NCBI RefSeq assembly: GCF_943371865.1
Contig: NZ_CALRWL010000002.1
Coordinates: 248,001-312,000 of the forward strand
DNA from: Azorhizobium sp943371865
GTDB lineage: Bacteria; Pseudomonadota; Alphaproteobacteria; Rhizobiales; Xanthobacteraceae
Length of the DNA stretch: 64,000 bases
Direction: 5' to 3'
Made by a program: the position numbers and the translations under genes. Of this stretch, positions 7,928 through 16,087 are shown piece after piece. The notes beneath the pieces are model-generated. The model saw only the letters and a program-made list of their open reading frames with translations, was not told the origin of the DNA and did not search any database. How positions within the stretch are numbered: position 1 is the stretch's first letter; each line of letters opens with the position of its first letter.

Positions 7928-8934
7928 CGCCGGCCCTTTCGCAAAGTGTCGATCAGGCCGAGAATGCCGTCCGGCGCAGCAGCAACGAAGCCGATGAGCA
8001 CCACGCCCACCAGCAGGATGTTGAGTTCCGAGGAGATGGTGATGGTGGCCGCCTGCTGCACCGAGCCCAGCAGCACTGCGCCGATGATCGGACCCGGCCA
8101 AGAGCGCTTGCCGCCGATCAGCGGCATAGCGATGGCATTGAGCGCAAGCGCCAGGCCGAACACCGTCTCCGGCTCGATGAAGGAGGCATAGAAGATCAGC
8201 GGCGCGCCGGTCATGGCCAGGATCGCCCCGGAAATGGCGCAGGCGGAGAGCTTGAGCTTGAACGTGGGTACACCGGCGCATTCCGCCGCTTCCTCCGAGG
8301 CCCGCAGCGCCCGGAAGCCGCGGCCCACCCAGGAGATTTCGATCCAGCGGGCGCAGGCCACGGCCAGCACGGCGATGCCCAGCATCACCAGGAACACGAA
8401 CTGCACCTGCCCGCCGGTCCAGGCCGGCGGTTCCGGCGCCATCAGAGCCATGCCGCTGGCCCCGCCCAGATAATCGATGTTGAGCACCAAAGTGTGGGCC
8501 ATCACCACCAAAGCGATGGTGCCGATGGCGAAATAGACCCCCTGCACCCGCAAGGTCATATAGCCCATCATCAGGCCCAGGCCTCCGCCCACAAGAGCGG
8601 CGGCGGGAAGGCACAGGAAGATGGAGGCATCGAACGCCTTGAGCAGGAAGGCGGCCGTATAGGCGCCCGCGCCATAGAAAGCGGTGGCCCCGAAATTGAT
8701 GTAGCCCGCATAGCCGCCCAGCACGTTCCAGCCGGTGGCCAGCGCCACCGACTGGACGATCACGAAGGCGGCGAAGAACACATAGGGATTGGCCAGGGTC
8801 TGGGTCATCACCCCGCCCAGGGCCAGCACCGCCAGCGCGCCCAGCGTAAAGAGCAAGGTGCGGTTGCCCGGCAGGCGCGCGGGCGCCCGCGGACGGGGGG
8901 AGGCAGCGGTCATCACGGAAGCCTTCGCGGTCAT
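7924..8934 (-). CDS. livM: Branched-chain-amino-acid-type ABC transporter permease LivM
   Basis: A 336-residue inner-membrane permease with about eight to ten hydrophobic segments. It carries the LivM hallmarks GWNVLGGYAGYINFGATAFYG and, near the C-terminus, the EAA-like FVAAAPDGILGLI. It overlaps livH by 4 bp at its start and livG by 4 bp at its end. Confidence 0.88.
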   Translation of the reverse strand: MTAKASVMTAASPRPRAPARLPGNRTLLFTLGALAVLALGGVMTQTLANPYVFFAAFVIVQSVALATGWNVLGGYAGYINFGATAFYGAGAYTAAFLLKAFDASIFLCLPAAALVGGGLGLMMGYMTLRVQGVYFAIGTIALVVMAHTLVLNIDYLGGASGMALMAPEPPAWTGGQVQFVFLVMLGIAVLAVACARWIEISWVGRGFRALRASEEAAECAGVPTFKLKLSACAISGAILAMTGAPLIFYASFIEPETVFGLALALNAIAMPLIGGKRSWPGPIIGAVLLGSVQQAATITISSELNILLVGVVLIGFVAAAPDGILGLIDTLRKGRR

Positions 8935-9806
8935 CGACGGACTCCGAACAGGCCGGCGGGGCGCAGCGCCAAGGTGGCGAGCAGGATGGAGAAGGCGACG
9001 GCGGGCGCCCAGGACGGGCTCGCAAAGGCCGCCACCAGGGATTCCGAAACCCCGATGAGGATGCCGGCGGCGATGGTGCCCGGCAGCGAGCCCATGCCCG
9101 CCAGCACCACCACGGCGAAGGCGCGGCCGATCATCAGGCGGCCGCCGAACGGGTCCACCGGCCCGACGATGATGAGTGCCGCGCCCGCGATCACGGCGGT
9201 GGCGGCGGCGATGCCGAAGGCGTGGCGCTTGATCCAGCGCGGATCGATGCCGCTGACCGAGAGCGCCCGCTCATCATGGGCCACCGCCCGGATGGCGATG
9301 CCCGCATGGGTGAAATGCAGATAGACCCACAACAGGCCGATCATCACCGGCGCCAGCAATGCCGGGACCAGCAGGCGATAGGGCAGGGACAACAGGCCGA
9401 TCACCAGGCTCTGGCCCACATAGGCCACGTTCACCGACTGCTGGTTGGTGCCGAACTTCATCAGCAGGGCGGTTTCCACCACCAGCGAGACGCCGAAGAA
9501 CAAGGTCAGCGCATTCATGGTGTCGGCGGCGCCGCGCCGCTCGAACAGGCGGGCATAGAATTCATAGAAGGCCAGCCCCGCCACATAGAAGGGCACCAGG
9601 GCCACCACCGCCACCAGCAACGGATCGAAGCCATAGGAATTGCCCACCGCCACCACATAGGCCCCGGCCACCACAAACGCCGGATGGGCGATGTTGGGGA
9701 TGTGCAACAGGCCGAATGTGACCGCCAGGCCCAGCGCCAGCGCGGCATAGATGCTGCCCAGCATCACGCCGGTGCCAATGGCGTTGACGAACTGGTCAAG
9801 AAACAT
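8931..9806 (-). CDS. livH: Branched-chain-amino-acid-type ABC transporter permease LivH
   Basis: About 291 residues starting MFLDQFVNAIGTGVMLGSIY, the usual LivH N-terminus. The open frame runs to 9872, but that extension is Arg/Pro-rich and non-conserved, so I chose ATG 9806. Membrane permease subunit with FAVVVLAGMGSLPGTIAAG, the conserved cytoplasmic loop that contacts the ATPases. A 75-bp gap separates it from the binding-protein gene. Confidence 0.88.
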   Translation of the reverse strand: MFLDQFVNAIGTGVMLGSIYAALALGLAVTFGLLHIPNIAHPAFVVAGAYVVAVGNSYGFDPLLVAVVALVPFYVAGLAFYEFYARLFERRGAADTMNALTLFFGVSLVVETALLMKFGTNQQSVNVAYVGQSLVIGLLSLPYRLLVPALLAPVMIGLLWVYLHFTHAGIAIRAVAHDERALSVSGIDPRWIKRHAFGIAAATAVIAGAALIIVGPVDPFGGRLMIGRAFAVVVLAGMGSLPGTIAAGILIGVSESLVAAFASPSWAPAVAFSILLATLALRPAGLFGVRR

Positions 9807-9881
9807 GACGCAGACTCCGAGGCGGGGACGACGACCCGGCGGGCGCCGAGGCGCCCGCCGGTGAAAGGGCACGGCGGCCGG

Positions 9882-11150
9882 TCAAGCGCCGCGCGCCTTT
9901 TGGAACGGCTGCACCAGATCCCCCGACTTCAGCGCCGACGGAGCGAGGATCACCTGCCGGCCGGGCTGGCGGAACTGTTCGATGTCGTTGCCCTTGATGC
10001 CCTGGAACTGGGCCATCAGCACCCGCCGCTCGGTCCAGTCGCCCAACTCGTTGAAGGAGGCGGTGCCCATCAAAGACTTGACGGGGTTGGCGTGCATCCA
10101 GGTGGCCATGGCCGCGCTCTCGGTGGAGCCGGTGGCGGTGACCGCGGCGGCGATCATCTGCCCGGCCGTATAATAGAAGGGTGGGATGTAATAGCCGAGC
10201 GCATCCAGCTTCTCCGGCACGGCAATGGCGGTGTAGCGCTCCAGGAAGGAGGTCACCGGCGGGCTCACCATGGTGGGCTCGGGCACGAACAGGTTGAAAT
10301 TGACAATTCCGTTCAGCGCGGGGCCGAGCGCCTGGAGGTTGGCGGCATATTGCGGGCCGACCATGGCGCCGCCGAACAGCTTCACGCTGTCGCCGATGCC
10401 CACTTCCGACAGACCGCGGATCAGCGCGCTGCTGTCCGGCGGATAGGAGCAGATGAACACCGCGTCCGGGGTCGTGCCGCGCAGATTGCGCAGGATGGCG
10501 GAGAAGTCTGACGTGTTGGGCGGATAGTTCTGCTCGAACACCACCTCCTGGCCCAGTTCCTTGGCCGCGATCTTGCCGCCGGCCGCAGACACCTTGGCGA
10601 ACTCCACGTCGGCATTGAGGACGGCGATGCGGGTGGCGCCGATGGACTTGGCGATGTCGAAGAAGCCGCGCGCCCAGTTCACCTTGGCATCCGGCCCCCA
10701 GGGCGCGCTCTGGAAGAAGCGCTCACTCTTCACTCCGTCATTGCTGGCCAGGGTGAACATGCCCACCATGAAGCGGTTGCGCTGCTTGACGAACGGCATC
10801 ACCGGCGCGGAGAGCACGGCGCCATAAGGCGAGAGCAGGATGTCCACCTTGTCGATGTCCACCAGCTTGGAATAGATGCTGGGGATCTGCGCCACCGTGC
10901 TCTGGTCGTCATAGGTGACCAGCTCCACCGGTCGGCCCAGCAGGCCGCCGGCGGCATTGACGTCGTCGCGCCAGATCTGCAGGCCGACGAGGCCGGCCTT
11001 GGTGGACGACAGTGGGCCGGTCATGGAAAAGCTGGCGCCGATGCGGATCGGCCGGGCCTGGGCGCGGCCCGTGGTCCAGATGGCGGGGGCCGCGACGGCC
11101 AGGCCAGTGGCGGCGGCAAGGGTTCCAAAACGCCTGCGGGAAATGGTCAT
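9882..11150 (-). CDS. Periplasmic substrate-binding protein with Tat-type signal
   Basis: A 422-residue Peripla_BP_6 protein. The N-terminus TISRRRFGTLAAATGLAVA has a twin-arginine motif followed by a hydrophobic stretch and a likely cleavage near RAQA (about residue 32), so Tat export is likely. The mature start IRIGASFSMTGPLSST is typical of Liv-type receptors. It lies between the LigA-like gene and livH, making it the cognate receptor of LivHMGF. The aromatic-catabolism genes upstream suggest an aromatic acid ligand, by inference. Confidence 0.87.
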   Translation of the reverse strand: MTISRRRFGTLAAATGLAVAAPAIWTTGRAQARPIRIGASFSMTGPLSSTKAGLVGLQIWRDDVNAAGGLLGRPVELVTYDDQSTVAQIPSIYSKLVDIDKVDILLSPYGAVLSAPVMPFVKQRNRFMVGMFTLASNDGVKSERFFQSAPWGPDAKVNWARGFFDIAKSIGATRIAVLNADVEFAKVSAAGGKIAAKELGQEVVFEQNYPPNTSDFSAILRNLRGTTPDAVFICSYPPDSSALIRGLSEVGIGDSVKLFGGAMVGPQYAANLQALGPALNGIVNFNLFVPEPTMVSPPVTSFLERYTAIAVPEKLDALGYYIPPFYYTAGQMIAAAVTATGSTESAAMATWMHANPVKSLMGTASFNELGDWTERRVLMAQFQGIKGNDIEQFRQPGRQVILAPSALKSGDLVQPFQKARGA

Positions 11151-11216
11151 GATGTCCTCCCCAATGAGTGTCTGCGAGGCGCTGTTGTCGCGCCATTGCC
11201 GCGGGGTGGCGTCGGT

Positions 11217-11582
11217 TCAGAGCGCCACCGTGGGATAGTCCTTGCCGTTCCAGTGCTGCAGCTTGGTGGCGAACTCGCGCTGGAATGCCAGCGGGCCACT
11301 GCGATGCATATACTCTTCGTCATACAGGGCAATGAAGATGGTCAGCGACAGGAAGAAATGCGCTCCCATCTCAAATAGCGCCACATAGTCGTGGGCGATC
11401 AGCGCTTCGCGCTCGGCGTCGGTGAGGCTGGTGACGGTGGTGCGCTCCACCTCGTTGAGGCGTGGGCCGATGGACTGTTCCCAGGTCGCCACAAACGTCC
11501 GGGGATCCTCTTTATAGCGCTGGAGATATTCCGGGTTTCCATCCACCGTATAGAGGAATTTGTTCACATAATACTTGCTCAT
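11217..11582 (-). CDS. LigA-type small (alpha) subunit of a class III ring-cleavage dioxygenase
   Basis: 121 residues starting MSKYYVNKFLYTVDGNPEYL. The sequence fits the all-helical LigA/protocatechuate 4,5-dioxygenase alpha family, including the HDYVALFEMGAHFFL segment, which lines the active-site lid in LigAB. The open frame begins at 11789, but ATG 11582 overlaps the preceding ligB stop by 4 bp (ATGA), so that is the start. It partners with the LigB subunit just upstream. Confidence 0.82.
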   Translation of the reverse strand: MSKYYVNKFLYTVDGNPEYLQRYKEDPRTFVATWEQSIGPRLNEVERTTVTSLTDAEREALIAHDYVALFEMGAHFFLSLTIFIALYDEEYMHRSGPLAFQREFATKLQHWNGKDYPTVAL

Positions 11583-12439
11583 GCGTGTCCTCCTTCCGGA
11601 TACCAGGTCAGATAGGCCTCGCGAGTGTGGTAAAGATCGAGGCTGTCCACATAGGCGGCGGTCCCGCCGCCGGCGATGCCCATCATCAGGATCAGGTCCA
11701 TGAAGCCGTGGGTGGCGTTGCCGGCTTTCGACATGCTCTCGTGGGTGACGTTCTCCAGGATCGCCTCGATATTGCCGGTGGAGAGCCATTCGATGGCCTG
11801 GCGGTCGAATTCCGGGTCCGGGCCATGCTCGCCGAACTGGCGCGGGCCGCCCAATTCCAGCGACAGATGGCCCGAGCCGACGGCGGCGATGCGCTGGTCG
11901 GAGGGATAGGCGTCGATCACCTCGCGGATGGCCCGGCCCAGGTCCCAGAACCGCTTGGGCGAGGGCAAGGGCGGCGCGAAGATGTTGGTATAGATCGGCA
12001 CCACCGGCAGGTCCGCCTCGGGGCGGGTGGTGATGATCGGGCAGATGATCGAATGGTCAATCTTCAGCTCGTGGCTGAAGGAGAAGTCAAACCCACGATC
12101 CAGCAGCCCCTGGTGCATGAAGCGCGAGAGGTCTTCGTGGCCTTCCAGCACGTATTTCGGCAGGCCGAATTCGCGCTCCTCATTGTAGAAGGTGGCGTCA
12201 TAACGCGGCGCCTTGCCAATGAGGAAGGTGGGATAATTGTCGAGGAAGAACTGGTGGAAATGATCGGCGCCGATCATCACCAGAATGTCCGGCTTGGCGC
12301 GGGTCAAGGTCTCGCGATAGGCGAGCACCTTGCGCTTCCATTCCGCCGCCTGGGGGATCTGCTCCGCCTCCGGCGCCGTGGTTGCCTTCAAATAGAAGGG
12401 ATGATGCGTGGTGGCCAAAACGGCCGCCAGGGTTGCCAT
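11579..12439 (-). CDS. LigB-type catalytic (beta) subunit of a class III ring-cleavage dioxygenase
   Basis: 286 residues from ATG 12439, which has a strong GGGGGAGGAG site. Class III extradiol dioxygenases cleave catechol-like rings with Fe(II). Candidate metal ligands are His in LATTHHP near the N-terminus and His in IGADHFHQ; SGHLSLELGG matches the catalytic base region. With the LigA subunit it should meta-cleave a protocatechuate-, gallate- or methylgallate-like substrate. Which of these cannot be told from sequence. Part of the Liv operon, so uptake and first attack appear co-transcribed. Confidence 0.83.
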   Translation of the reverse strand: MATLAAVLATTHHPFYLKATTAPEAEQIPQAAEWKRKVLAYRETLTRAKPDILVMIGADHFHQFFLDNYPTFLIGKAPRYDATFYNEEREFGLPKYVLEGHEDLSRFMHQGLLDRGFDFSFSHELKIDHSIICPIITTRPEADLPVVPIYTNIFAPPLPSPKRFWDLGRAIREVIDAYPSDQRIAAVGSGHLSLELGGPRQFGEHGPDPEFDRQAIEWLSTGNIEAILENVTHESMSKAGNATHGFMDLILMMGIAGGGTAAYVDSLDLYHTREAYLTWYPEGGHA

Positions 12440-12474
12440 GGTCTCCTCCCCCAAATCGTGCAGTTTCTTGTTCG

Positions 12475-13662
12475 TCAGGCCGGCGTCTTCAGCGCCACGC
12501 GGGCATGCCGCTTGGGCCAATTGTGCCGGTCGCCCCCCAGGGCCCGGCGGATGTCGGCACCGTCCTCATCCACGGTCGGTGCGGCTTTCACAGCGTTGGC
12601 GCGCTGGTGGTCGAAGGTGAAGGCGGGGCGCACCGAGAAGGAGGCGCCCTCCGAGCGCTCGTTCACCGGCACGATCACCCCGAGATGGCCCACTTGCGGA
12701 TCCTCAATCACATCGGGGATGGAGTTGATCGGCGCATAGGGCACGTCGAACGCTGCGAAGCGCTCTACCCACTCCGCGCGGTCACGCTGGGCAAAGACGG
12801 CGTTCAGTTCGTCCGACAGCTCCAGATAGTTATCGATGCGCTGGAGCCGCACGGCAAAGCGCGGATCGGCTGCCAGTTGGTGCGCCCCGGTGGCTTCCAC
12901 CAACGCCTCCCAGAACTTGTCCAGCGAAGACAGATGGAAGGCGAACAGCTTGCCGTCCTTGCAGCGCACGATATAGGCCTGAGCCAGACGCGGCCGGTCC
13001 ACGCCGCTGGGCTGCTCGCCGAGCGCGAAATAGCCCATGAAGGGCTCCACCGCGAAGTGCATCATGGCCTCCAGCATGGAGATTTCCACCAGCCGCCCCT
13101 TGCCGGTGCGCCCCCGCTCCACCAGCGCGCCGGCGATGCCCAGCGCCGCATAGATGCCGGTGATGGCATCTGCCAGGGCCGGGCCGATGAAGCGCGGCTG
13201 CTCCGGATCGATGGCGACGCCAAGGAAGCCGCTGACCGCCTGGGCCACGGAATCGTAGACCGGCCGCTTGGCATAAGGCCCGTCCGGGCCGAAGCCGCTG
13301 ATGGAGCAATAGACCAGCTTGGGATTGATGGCGTGCAGCGTCTCCACGTCGGCGCCGATGCGGCCGGCGGCGCCCGGGCGGAAGTTCTGGATATAGACGT
13401 CCGCCTGGCGGATGAGGTCGTAGAAGACCTCCTTGTCCGCCTGGGCCTTCATATCCAGGCTGATGCTGCGCTTGTTGCGGTTATAGGCCTGAAAATGGGC
13501 ACTGTAGAAGCCGGTCTTGAAGCTGCGGTAGGGATCGCCATTGCCGGCGCTTTCCACCTTGATCACATCGGCCCCGAGGTCGGCCAGCATCATGCCGGCG
13601 CAGGGGCCGGTGATGAAGGTGCCCTGTTCCACGATGCGCACGTCGTTGAGAACGCCGAACAT
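12475..13662 (-). CDS. CaiB/BaiF (class III) CoA transferase
   Basis: 395 residues with the family start VRIVEQGTFITGPCAGMMLADLGADVIKVE and the conserved YDSVAQAVSG. The likely catalytic Asp is D165 in PALADAITG. Class III transferases move CoA between carboxylic acids through an aspartyl-CoA intermediate. It sits between the citrate-synthase-like lyase gene (11 bp away) and the ring-cleavage genes, suggesting that a ring-cleavage product or a side chain is activated as a CoA ester and then cleaved by the lyase. Pathway role inferred. Confidence 0.88.
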   Translation of the reverse strand: MFGVLNDVRIVEQGTFITGPCAGMMLADLGADVIKVESAGNGDPYRSFKTGFYSAHFQAYNRNKRSISLDMKAQADKEVFYDLIRQADVYIQNFRPGAAGRIGADVETLHAINPKLVYCSISGFGPDGPYAKRPVYDSVAQAVSGFLGVAIDPEQPRFIGPALADAITGIYAALGIAGALVERGRTGKGRLVEISMLEAMMHFAVEPFMGYFALGEQPSGVDRPRLAQAYIVRCKDGKLFAFHLSSLDKFWEALVEATGAHQLAADPRFAVRLQRIDNYLELSDELNAVFAQRDRAEWVERFAAFDVPYAPINSIPDVIEDPQVGHLGVIVPVNERSEGASFSVRPAFTFDHQRANAVKAAPTVDEDGADIRRALGGDRHNWPKRHARVALKTPA

Positions 13663-13673
13663 TGCGAAAGTCC

Positions 13674-14549
13674 TCAGTTCTCGTTGGCGACGAAGCCCGT
13701 GGGGGCCGGACCGTCATAGGTGATGGCGGACGAGGCCGCGTGGGACATCAGGAAGCCGATGGGGTGCGCCTGTTCTTCCAACAGATGGCCGATGAGGCTG
13801 GCGGTGCGGGCTAGCAAGGGCACGCCGCGCAGGGCCAGCAGCGGATAGCCCGCATCCAGCAGGACGCAGGGAATGGCGCTGGAAATGTTCATCACAAGCG
13901 GCCGGTTGATGAGTTCCGGCAGCAGCCGCTCCACCGCCAGCGCCACCTCGCAATGGCGGCCATAAAGGCCGAGCGTGCGGGCGATCTGCAGGAGCCGCAA
14001 GGCGCGCGGGTCACCTTCCTTATGCAGCGGATGGCCGTAGCCGGGAATGGCCCGCTTGGCGGCGCGATAGTCACGCACGATCTTGGTAACGGCAGCATCC
14101 AGCGTTCCCCCGCTGGCGCCATGCTCGGCGATGATCTCCGCAAACAGGGCGCCGGCGGTGGCGGAAGCGCCGAGGATGACCGAGCCGCAACCCAGGAGGC
14201 CAGCCGCAACCGCGCCTTGTAGCGCTTCCGGGGCGGAGGCCAACGTCATGCGCGCGGTCTGGACGCTCGGCACCAAGCCGTGTTCGGCGATCGCCACCAA
14301 GGTCGCATCCAGCATCGCCCGCTGCGCCGTGGTGGGCAATGAGCCAGCAATCAGCAGCCAGGTGTGGTCAGTGAAGGAGATGTGGCCGATGAGATCGTTC
14401 ACCAAATCGTGCCCGCGCACGATGATGGTCTCGGGATTTGATCCGCAGATGGCGGTGGTGGGTGCGGTATCGGCGCCGATTTTCAACGTCAGATCTCCCA
14501 AGGGGGCGCTGGCCGCAGTGCCAGGCGGGATAGATGGACGGCCAAGCAT
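13674..14549 (-). CDS. Citrate synthase-like / citryl-CoA lyase family protein
   Basis: About 291 residues, shorter than true citrate synthases (about 430), matching the citryl-CoA lyase-like subgroup. Conserved His residues in AEHGLVPSV and in PGYGHPLHKEGDPRA correspond to the citrate synthase active-site histidines. First gene of the nine-gene operon. The frame is open to 14729, but the first 60 residues are Arg/Pro-rich and unlike the family, so I chose ATG 14549; no strong ribosome site is visible and the start is uncertain. With the CoA transferase it could perform retro-Claisen cleavage of a citrate-like CoA ester. Confidence 0.75.
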   Translation of the reverse strand: MLGRPSIPPGTAASAPLGDLTLKIGADTAPTTAICGSNPETIIVRGHDLVNDLIGHISFTDHTWLLIAGSLPTTAQRAMLDATLVAIAEHGLVPSVQTARMTLASAPEALQGAVAAGLLGCGSVILGASATAGALFAEIIAEHGASGGTLDAAVTKIVRDYRAAKRAIPGYGHPLHKEGDPRALRLLQIARTLGLYGRHCEVALAVERLLPELINRPLVMNISSAIPCVLLDAGYPLLALRGVPLLARTASLIGHLLEEQAHPIGFLMSHAASSAITYDGPAPTGFVANEN

Positions 14550-14738
14550 GAGCCGGGACCATGCGCGGGCGGACCGGGCACTGCGCCATACGGACCACCG
14601 CGGCGTGCGGGGAGGGGATGGGCTAGGCGCCCCGCGGGCGAACCGCGGGCGGCGACACCAGCCGGTGCGGGCACGGCGGAGGGGGCAACTCCATGGCGTT
14701 TCCTTCCATCGTCCCCATTCGGGGATCATATTTCGCTG

Positions 14739-14756
14739 AACGAATATTTATTCGTT
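14739..14756. promoter_or_regulatory. 18-bp palindrome, candidate IclR operator
   Basis: AACGAATA-TT-TATTCGTT is a perfect 8-bp inverted repeat in the AT-rich divergent region between the lyase operon and the IclR gene. CGCT and AGCG flank it on either side. It is the obvious candidate for the IclR-binding site. Confidence 0.6.
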
Positions 14757-14885
14757 AATAGCGTGCGGCGATACGCTGCGTCTGTCAAGGGATCAAGCTT
14801 GGGGCGTTATGGTGCAACGCAACGTATGCTCGCCTTGACATCAGCCCTTCGGATCAGTTTCATCGAAGTTCTTTTCGCTAGCCGA

Positions 14886-15788
14886 ATGAAGTGTTGTGCG
14901 TGGCGACCGAACTGTCGCCGAGAGTGCGGAGCCCAGGCCATTCCCCGGATCACCGATATCGAGACAGACATTGCCGAAACGGCGGCCGCTCCCCGCGGAG
15001 CCGTGGAGTTCGTGGAGGCCCTTGCCCGTGGTCTCGCTGTGCTGGAGACCTTTGATGAGGCCCATCCTGAGCTGTCGCTCACCGATGTCGCCCGCCGCAC
15101 CGGCATGAATCCGGCGACCGCGCGACGCAGCCTGCACACCTTGGCTGCGCTGGGCTACGTGCGCCAGGTCAACAAGCGCTATGTGCTGGCGGCGCGCGTG
15201 CTGGCGCTGGGGGCTTCCTATCTTCGCGCGGCCCATGTGGACGAGGCCTTGATGCCCGAGTTGCGCCGGCTCGTCGGGCAGTTCGGGGATGCGTCTTCGG
15301 TCAGCGTCCTGGAGGGCCCCAACATCCTCTATGTGGCTCATTGCTCCGAGCAGCGCGCCTCGCGTCCCTCCGCGGGCATCGGCGTCACCTATCCGGGCTA
15401 TGCCACCTCCATGGGGCGGGTGTTGCTGTCCCGCATGCCGCCGGAGGCCATCGAGATGTATCTGTCGCAGCTTCGCCCGGCGAAGCTTACGGAGCACACC
15501 GAGACCGACATCGGCAAGCTCCGGCAGATCCTGGCGGAGGTGCGCCAGCAGGGCTATGCGCTGGTGGTGGATCAATTGGACTATGGGGTGACGTCGCTGG
15601 CGGTGCCCATCAAGGATCAGGCCGGCCGGGTGGTGGCGGCGATCAACAGCTCGGGCTATTCCGGCAAGCTGAACGCCGATCGCATGCTGGAAGAACGATT
15701 GGCGGAGCTGCAACTATCCGCGGCCCGCATCACGCACGTCTTCACCCGTTACCCAGCCCTGCTCCATTCCATCCGACCCACCGGCTAA
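14886..15788 (+). CDS. IclR-family transcriptional regulator
   Basis: About 300 residues. The N-terminal winged helix (VEALARGLAVLETF, then ARRTGMNPATARRSLHTLA) and the C-terminal effector domain (YVAHCSEQR, GVTSLAVPIKDQAGRVVAAIN) are typical of the PcaR/PcaU/PobR branch that controls aromatic acid catabolism. The start is uncertain: GTG 14763 opens the frame and an in-frame ATG is at 14886, while the conserved domain starts about 40 residues later. Divergent from the ring-cleavage/Liv operon across an 18-bp palindrome, so it is probably that operon's regulator, with a pathway intermediate as effector. Confidence 0.87.
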   Translation: MKCCAWRPNCRRECGAQAIPRITDIETDIAETAAAPRGAVEFVEALARGLAVLETFDEAHPELSLTDVARRTGMNPATARRSLHTLAALGYVRQVNKRYVLAARVLALGASYLRAAHVDEALMPELRRLVGQFGDASSVSVLEGPNILYVAHCSEQRASRPSAGIGVTYPGYATSMGRVLLSRMPPEAIEMYLSQLRPAKLTEHTETDIGKLRQILAEVRQQGYALVVDQLDYGVTSLAVPIKDQAGRVVAAINSSGYSGKLNADRMLEERLAELQLSAARITHVFTRYPALLHSIRPTG

Positions 15789-16087
15789 AGGGAGCGGCGC
15801 GCGCCCGAGCGGTTTTCCACCGTGCCGACGGGACGTCCGGCATCCGGGCGGTGCCGCACATGCGTCAGCCGCATCGATGATGAGCCGGGGGGCGGCGTTT
15901 TACTGACCGATCATTCCCTGTCCTTGGACAAACCGTGTCCCTCGAATGCATGGGCGCGCGAGATCGAGACGGTCCACACGGCCACGGTCTCATCACCCCA
16001 CGGGCACGGGAGCCGCGGCGTGCCAGATCTTGGAAGGAACCTGCCTCTGCGCCATTCGTTATCGATGGGCGGAATGGACAGGGTCAA
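15789..16087. other. Intergenic stretch without recognisable features
   Basis: About 300 bp between the IclR gene and the glycosyltransferase gene. I see no start-supported gene, hairpin or consensus promoter. Confidence 0.5.

Noticed and set aside
7202..9025. A 607-codon minus-strand frame that looks like a permease-ATPase fusion
   Set aside because: Only the livG part (from 7927) is protein-like. The upstream part is an out-of-frame reading of livM, which has its own start and overlaps livG by 4 bp.
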